64,000 nt of DNA. Origin: Erythroxylum novogranatense. Its lineage: Eukaryota; Streptophyta; Magnoliopsida; Malpighiales; Erythroxylaceae. The translations under genes were made by a program, and so were the position numbers. Below the pieces are notes generated by a model. It ran no database searches. It had not been told where the DNA came from and saw nothing but the letters and a program-made list of their open reading frames with translations. The DNA lies in contig CM057233.1 of the NCBI GenBank assembly GCA_029891385.1, forward strand, positions 31,974,540 to 32,038,539, in the 5' to 3' direction. Below are positions 57,576 to 64,000 of this stretch, in pieces; the stretch's first letter is position 1; the number at the start of each line of letters is the position of its first letter.

Positions 57576-60500
57576 GTTTGATATTGTTTGATATCGGGAG
57601 TAAAAGTTATGATCAGTCAAAGTTTGTTTTGTAAAAATATCTTTAAGTGTACATTTGTGTATACTCGGCTTTGAGGCCACTCGTCGTACGGATTTAGTCT
57701 GAATTGGAGTAATTGGTCTTCATAAAAGTTGTAGCTTGTCTGTCAATCTTTCCGACGCTATAAAGTATGCAATTTTTGGATGTGGGAATTGGAAGATATG
57801 AAATTTGAAAGTTTGGAGTTTGTTTAGGTGATGTTCAACAGGGCAGTAACTTTGAATAGGTTTTTGACCCCTTTAGGGATGGAATTGATTTTTGAGTTCT
57901 GCATGGAAGTTGTAGAGCTTTTTTTTATCTTTCCATCGACACTAAATTTGTCAAATTTGGAGTTTGAGATCAAGAGATATGATTTTTGAAAAATTCAGAT
58001 ATATGTATGTGTTTATACATATATACATGTCTCTATTCTTATTTCTTATTATGTCCCTATTTCAATCTTTTGTTTATATCTTTTCCGTTAGACATCCGAT
58101 TGACATGGTTTTCAAAGCGTTGGATTCTTAAGACAATTATCTACATTCTCAAGGGATATTTGTATTTTTATGAAATTAAATTAAGAATGATTGACTTAAT
58201 CAAAGTGAGTTGGGAAATTTCTGAATATGGTTCAGTATTTTGAGCAATTCTTGATCTGTGGAGATCCAATTGAATTGATTCTTGAGGCAAAATAAAATTA
58301 CAACATGGGGCTACAAGTCATATGAAGGAATCAAATTTTAGTTTAGCCCTTAAGACTTTCAATTTCTGAATTGAAGTTGGGTTTAGTGTTTAGTCTTAGA
58401 CTGATAAGTGCTGTCAGTATTTTGGCCATAATTTTTGTTCTAGTTATTCAAATGAAGTGATTATTGATTTGGATTAAACTAGAAAGATAAGGCTACATTT
58501 TTTATGAAGAAATGGAATTTTAATTCAGCCTCTAAGATTGTCAATTTTCAGATGGAAATAAAGTGCTGGAAAATGTGTTAGCATAATGACAGTCCGAGAT
58601 GTTTGGACTATAACTCTTGGTGTAGTGCACCAAACTTAATGATTTTGGTGGCATTATGAAATTAAGACAATTAGGAATAGTTCTCTAGAAGGAAGTTTTT
58701 GGCAAATTCCTTCAATTGAATGGTTAGAAAATTGTCTTAAAGTAAGCTTGAATTTAAATGACATGTAGGGGCAATTTTGGAAGTTTACTTAAAGGATAAA
58801 GTTTTAAGGCATTCATGTAAGGGCTTAATGGTCATTTTTTCTTCATTAAAAGGCAAGGAAGTGGGATGTCGTTTTTGAGCGGCAGAAGTCACGAAATTGT
58901 AAGAGAAAAATGAAAGAAAATAAGAAAGAAGAGAAGAGAGGGTGAAGCCGTCGGTTGAGAGTGAAGAGAAGAAGAAGATTTTCGTAGAAAGCTAGGGATT
59001 TTCGTGGAAAAGAAGAAGAAATCAAGCTTCCAAGGTTAGTTTCCATCTTGTTTTTGCTTTAGTAGAATGAAATAGATGATGGTTTTGTTAAGTTGAAAAA
59101 AACCTAGAGAGAGAAATGGTTAGAGGAGGAAGAAGATGTTAATTTTTCAAAGGGGTTTTTGGATTCTAAGCTAAGTATTGGAGTTTCTAACCTATAGGAA
59201 CTATAGGTTGGTTAAATTGGAGGTTAATTAGGGTTATTCCATTTTTATGATTTTGGAATTTTGGAGTTTTTAGAAATTGTTGATTTAGAAGGCTTGAAAT
59301 TATGATGAGTTTGTGAATTCTTAAGTTAATTTTGAGGATTATGATTTTTATGATGTTGAATTTGGATGTTTATGGCTTAGGAAATTTTAAATTGGAGAAA
59401 AGAAGAAAGGCTTTGGAGAATTGAAGTGTGGATCAAGTTTCTAACATGGAATTGAGGTGGGTAGCATATTTATATTTCGATTTGTGTTTATATATGAATT
59501 TTGAAAATTAAAGAAAGCAAAATTGGGTTTTGATAAATTATCGTTTATGTAAATGTTTGAAAAATGATGATTAATGTTTGAAATTATGATTTCTGAATGA
59601 TTAAAATTATTGTTTTAAAATGTTTTTGATAAAGTGGAAAAAAAAGAAATTATCTGAAATTCTTTGTTTATGAATGATCTAATTGATAATTGTGACATTC
59701 ATTGGTTTTGAATGTTTTGATAAAATGGGAAAAAATTGTTTGAATTTCATTATGTGTGATTGATTGAGATTTGAATATGTGAAATTGTGAGACATAGTGT
59801 TTGAATGAATGATTTGGAAATTTGCTAAAATGTATTGTAGTATGATTGAAGTTGACAAAAAGAAAAGAGTAAGTTGAGGTTATTTTGTGTTTGAGAATAA
59901 TTAGAACCCTAAGCGTGTGGTGGCTGTCATTTGAATTATGTTTGGATATCATTTGGATTGGATTGTGTTGTGAGAGATTGGAGATTGAGTTTTTTTAATG
60001 CAGGAAATGGAGTTGGATTGAAGAATTTTTGGCTAGAGCACTTTTAGGGGAGGTGCTGTCCGATTTTTCCTAAAATGGGTAGCAACTTGTTTTGGGTTTT
60101 AGAACATTTTAGAGCTTGAATTTAATTGAGATGCCTTCTTGAAGATTGTAGTACTTGTTGAGAGCTTTCCAATGATATAGAATTTGTCACTTTTGAACTT
60201 AGGATGAAGAAGATATAAGGTTGGAAAGATTGCTACTACTGTTGGATTGATTTATGATTATGCAGTAGCTTTGGAAGGATTTTCCACTTCCTTAGAGACT
60301 GTTTCGATTTTTGCATTCTTCATGAAAGTTGTGGATTACCCTTTACTCTTTTCATTGATGTATCATATGCGATTTTCAGAGTTAGGAATAAAAATTTATG
60401 AAGTTTGTAAAAAGACAGTTATTGTTCATTTGGACAATTTCACTGTTTCATTGGATTTTATATGAGCAGTAACTTTGAGTGCCCTTTTACCTCTCTAAAT

Positions 60501-63013
60501 GACTAAATTGACTTTGACACCCTTCATGAAAACTGTAGAGCATCTTATTATCTTTTCAATGAGGTATAATGTGAAATTTTAGGGAATTGGAGTAAAAAGT
60601 TATGGGGGTTAGACCTAGATCAGTTACTGTTCATTTGGCAAATTTGGGCAGAACCTTTGGAAGGATTTTTCACCCCTTTAGAGTCTGTTTTGGTTTTTTC
60701 ATCCCTCATATAAAATTTAGATCATCTTTCTATCTTTCTAATGATGTATAATATGCAATTTTTGGAGTTAGGAGCAAAAAATTATAAGGTTAGAAAGAAA
60801 GCAGTTACTGTTCATTTGACAATTTTACTATTCCATTGGTTTTTATATAGGCAGTAACTTTGAAAGTATTTTTACCTCTTTTAATGACTAAATTGACCTT
60901 TCCACCCTTCATGAAAGTTGTAAATCATATTTTTATCTTTCCATTGAGGTAAAATGGGACATTGTTAGGCAATTGTGTTAAGAGATATGAGTTTTCAAAC
61001 TTCTGGCATTGTGTAGGACATGTGCAAGTTGGGCAGTAACCTTGAATTAGTTTTGGACTCTTTTAGAGGCAGATTTGGTGTTTAAGCTCTGCATAGAAGT
61101 TGTAGAGTTTTCTTTTAGCTTTCCATCCATACCAAGTTTGTTCAATTTGGAGATCTGAGTAAGGAGTTATGAATTGGGAAAGTTGGGTTGTCGGAAGAAA
61201 AAGAACCAAAGTTTTCCTTTTTGATGATAAATGTGCATTGTGATTTGGATTTTTGTTTGAATTATGGTTTTAAGAAATTTTTTTGATTTATGCATTCTTC
61301 GTGTTGGGATGAATTGAGATTCTGATATGTGACATTATGTGACTTTTTGTGCGATTATGAGATAATATGATGAAAAGTAAATTTTCGAAACATGCCTTCG
61401 AGCAATCCAAGTTTTCGAGTGTAAATTATATGATATGTGGGTTTGGTTAGGTCCCTTAAGTTAGGTTCAGTGCATTGTCTCGTTTTTTAAAAGCCTTCCG
61501 TCGGCTACCCGTTAGTGGCACTGGAGTTTCGATATCGGATTCCCATAAGTCACAGCTACACTGGACCGCTATGCGGAAAAGTGTAGTATGTTCCGTTCAT
61601 AGCTGCACAGGATCACTATGCGGGAATGTGCAATACGTTCTGTTTTGGACCGACCCAAACCATTTGATGTGTTATGTGATTTTTGTTTTTGTTGTGATTT
61701 TTGTTTTGTTAATATTTGTGATGCATTCATGTTTTTTGAAATTGTTTATGACTTATGAAAAATATGAGAAATTTTGAGAATGGGAATTTATTATAAATGA
61801 TTTGAAAAGTTGAGAAGTTTGAGAAATAAACTTTTGAAAGTTTTGCTACTGTAAGGTTTTTAGAAAATGATTTTTGCTTATTATTCGATTTATAAATATA
61901 TTATCCACGAGCTGTCAAGCTCACCCCCCCTTTCATCCCCATCTTCAGGTTTCGAGCAGGAGATCGGATGAAGGAAAGTCAAGTCTTCTGTCTGTTTTTG
62001 AATCTTTTATAATTCTTATTTCTTGATTTTAGTATTTGGTTTGTAAATGGCTTGAAAAACCATTAAGGATTTGTAAGTAATTAATTTATGATGTCTATGG
62101 ATTATGAGATTGTATAAGAACTTGTGTATGGTTATGTTGGATGAGAATGATTCGGTTGTATTGGGATTGACTTATGAATTTGCATACTATATTAAGATAT
62201 GATTGGGAATTGCGTTTGATTATGCATATGATTGATTGTGACTTGGAAATGAATGATTCTAGTTATGGTTTATGGATTGAGATTTATTAAATGTCGTAGG
62301 TATAAAATTGCGTTTGATATGCTGAATTTCCGGATGGGGTGTCCGATGATACTGGTTATTGTGTGAGAATTATAGAAGTATAATTTAAACCCTTTGCAGG
62401 TTTAGATTAGTTAAAATGCAACTGTTATGCTGGCGAATTTTCGATTGAGTTAGAGATAGATAAAAAAATTTGATTAAAAGATGAATATTGGATTTTTGTA
62501 TGAATGTATAAGAAGAATTCATGATTTGAGTTTTTACATGAGGAAGAATTTCCAAAAGTGGGAAATTAAATGTTTTGATTTGAAAGAGATAGAATAAAAG
62601 ATGAAACGAATGAAACTAAAAAAAAATTACACCGATTTTTTTATACCGTTTCGAATTAGGTTTTGAGTCTAAGGTTCCAACGCTATTTTGGTTTGCTCTC
62701 AGATGTCGGTATTCGTTTCAGTTAATGGATTCCTTTGATTCGATTCGAATTCGTGTTCGCTTTCCGATATGTATTCGCCATTTGATTTGTTTTCGATTGA
62801 TTCATTTCCGATTCCAATTGTCGATTGGAAATTCATATTCGATTTGCAATTCAATTTCTCTTCGATTTGTTTGTATTTTGTTTCCGCATTTTGTTATTTG
62901 ATTCGCCTTCGGATTTGTTTTATCCGATTTGAATTCGCTTTATTTTTGACCATTTTCGCTTCGTTTCCGGTTGGGATCCGATTCCGAGATCAGGTCCCAA
63001 ACAGGTCCCAACA
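57576..63013 (+). repeat. 5'-truncated giant gypsy LTR, relative of the 30204-34928 solo LTR
   Basis: Collinear in part with 30820-34928: the start matches CACCATAAAGTATGATA at 30831, and the end CCCAACA at 63013 matches CCAACA at 34928. It lacks the first 620 bases or so and the GC-rich cassette. It has extra module copies at about 60060-61190. A hairpin GAGCT-GTCA-AGCTC lies at 61909-61922. No primer-binding site follows its right end, so it is a solo or 3' LTR. The right edge sits inside a SIRE second-ORF domain on the plus strand. Confidence 0.8.
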
Positions 63014-63308
63014 TATGTTTGTCTATAATTTATTGAAAGGTAATCGAATGAACCTTCCCTAGATGAGTATACATTTTATGTTGGATAAGGGGAGTCATAA
63101 AAATACTACAGGAGCATTGCCTTATAGGATGCTGCTAACTAAGATATTTGCATATTATGACGTGTCTTTTGACAATTTCGAATGGTATGAGCTTGGTAAA
63201 TGTCATTCATCTATTCCATTCCAATTTGGGTATAAATTGAAAGACAACGTGTGGGTGGAAAAGATATACGAGAGAGTAGTAGATGTCTTGGGTCCTGCCC
63301 TAGCGTAA
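63014..63308 (+). pseudogene. Second ORF of another SIRE-type copia (plus strand), C-terminal part
   Basis: It reads YNLLKGNRMNLP, a TAG at 63060-63062, then GALPYRMLLTKIFAYYDVSF and WYELGKCHSS. The same signature is PYGMLLTRVF in the minus-strand SIRE relic at about 55975. The upstream part is cut by the giant LTR at 63013. The frame ends at about 63308. Function unknown, as for its relative. Confidence 0.7.
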
Positions 63309-63875
63309 CAACCTCCTGTAACCCTCAAGATGCCAACAATCTAGATATCCAACAACAACTGAGGGAGATTTGATTACATCATGATCAAATGCAGTATCAA
63401 ATTAAGGACTTGCAAAATCTCCTTCATGTTGTTATTGATTCACTTAAAGAATACTTTCTTTAAAACACATACTATTCTGCTAATAATTGTTTTGGTATTG
63501 TTATGACTATTTTTTTGGTTTATACTTCTTCATGACTCTTTTTGGTTTATACGTATTTGTAATATTCTGAATATTTGTGCTTTATGGTTATAATCCTTGA
63601 TTATTTCATTTTTCACTTCTTTTTGCCGATGACAAAGGGAGAGAGTTAAGAAACTTTGATATATTTTGCAAAATGTTGATATATTTTGTTTGTGATTTAT
63701 ACTATGATTGCATCTAAATTACCTTTCAATAGGCTCCTTTCTTAAGAAAGGCTCCTTCTAATCATGATTGTGAAGATTGTGAATAAGGACATATAAAATT
63801 TACAAGTATTTTTATTTCGAAATCTTTTTCAGTTATTTGAATTTTTAAATTATATTTGTTATTGCTTATCATCAT
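63309..63875 (+). other. 3' non-coding region of the plus-strand SIRE element
   Basis: Short coding-like remnants to about 63460, then AT-rich sequence up to the purine tract. No gene seen. Confidence 0.5.
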
Positions 63876-63889
63876 CAAAAAGGAGAGAA
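63876..63889 (+). promoter_or_regulatory. Polypurine tract of the plus-strand SIRE element
   Basis: ATCATCAAAAAGGAGAGAA directly before TGTTGG, the standard SIRE arrangement and the mirror of 54076-54095. Confidence 0.85.
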
Positions 63890-64000
63890 TGTTGGCTCAA
63901 GATTTTTAAATTAATGATTTTGATGATAACAATCTAATATTTAGTTAAGATTTCAAAATTCAAATTTCATGGATTATTTTTTCCGAAAGATGACGATATT
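63890..64000 (+). repeat. Start of the 3' LTR of the plus-strand SIRE element (cut by the window end)
   Basis: TGTTGGCTCAAG onward, with TTAATGATTTTGATGATAAC resembling the start of the minus-strand SIRE LTR (complement of 54075 and below). The window ends inside it. Confidence 0.8.

Overview
The window looks like nuclear DNA from a flowering plant, most likely a eudicot. It has plant LTR retrotransposons of both superfamilies, a CACTA/En-Spm transposon and one plant-type BCS1-like AAA-ATPase gene. There are no bacterial operons, rRNA genes or tRNA genes that I can see. It is a gene-poor, repeat-dense region: one apparently intact host gene lies at 44179-45672, a truncated duplicate of it at 485-1160, and almost everything else is transposable element (TE), much of it nested.

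Layout. (1) 1-1160: duplicate of the AAA-ATPase gene with a nonsense codon, cut off inside codon 226 by a copia fragment (1160-~3279, minus strand). (2) ~3280-5335 and 27516-~29640: an old, decayed copia element (copia B, minus strand), split by (3) a 22.2-kb Ty3/gypsy chromovirus of Tekay type (5341-27510, minus strand, about 3.9-kb LTRs, target duplication TTTAA). That element is itself split by (4) a 9.7-kb copia element (11246-20934, plus strand, 1.9-kb LTRs, target duplication CATCT). (5) 30204-34928: a 4.7-kb solo gypsy LTR with target duplication TGAAT. (6) 36008-38562: a CACTA element with a multi-exon tnpA-like transposase gene, a subterminal repeat region and its right terminus. (7) 38827-43705: a young 4.9-kb copia element with 184-bp LTRs. 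(8) 43745-45922: AT-rich spacer, promoter and the AAA-ATPase gene. (9) 45923-47197: a second copy of the copia B 3' end, which shows that gene plus downstream LTR were duplicated as a block. (10) 47198-51573: another giant gypsy LTR. (11) 53037-~57575: a SIRE-type copia element (minus strand) with a second ORF after pol. (12) ~57576-63013: a 5'-truncated relative of the 30204-34928 LTR. (13) 63014-64000: the 3' end of a second SIRE-type copia (plus strand) running off the window.

The genes do not form a pathway. The host gene probably encodes a membrane-anchored AAA-ATPase. The other coding material is retroelement gag/pol and a CACTA transposase, nearly all broken. The most interesting patterns are non-coding: a roughly 190-bp module repeated in tandem in several distinct giant gypsy LTRs, in both orientations around a GC-rich cassette; a short hairpin in the same LTRs whose stem differs by a compensatory base-pair change; a regular 4 x 223-bp array inside the Tekay LTR; and LTR-pair differences concentrated at C/G-rich motifs, which may be partly assembly error. 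I did not find a convincing new gene system.
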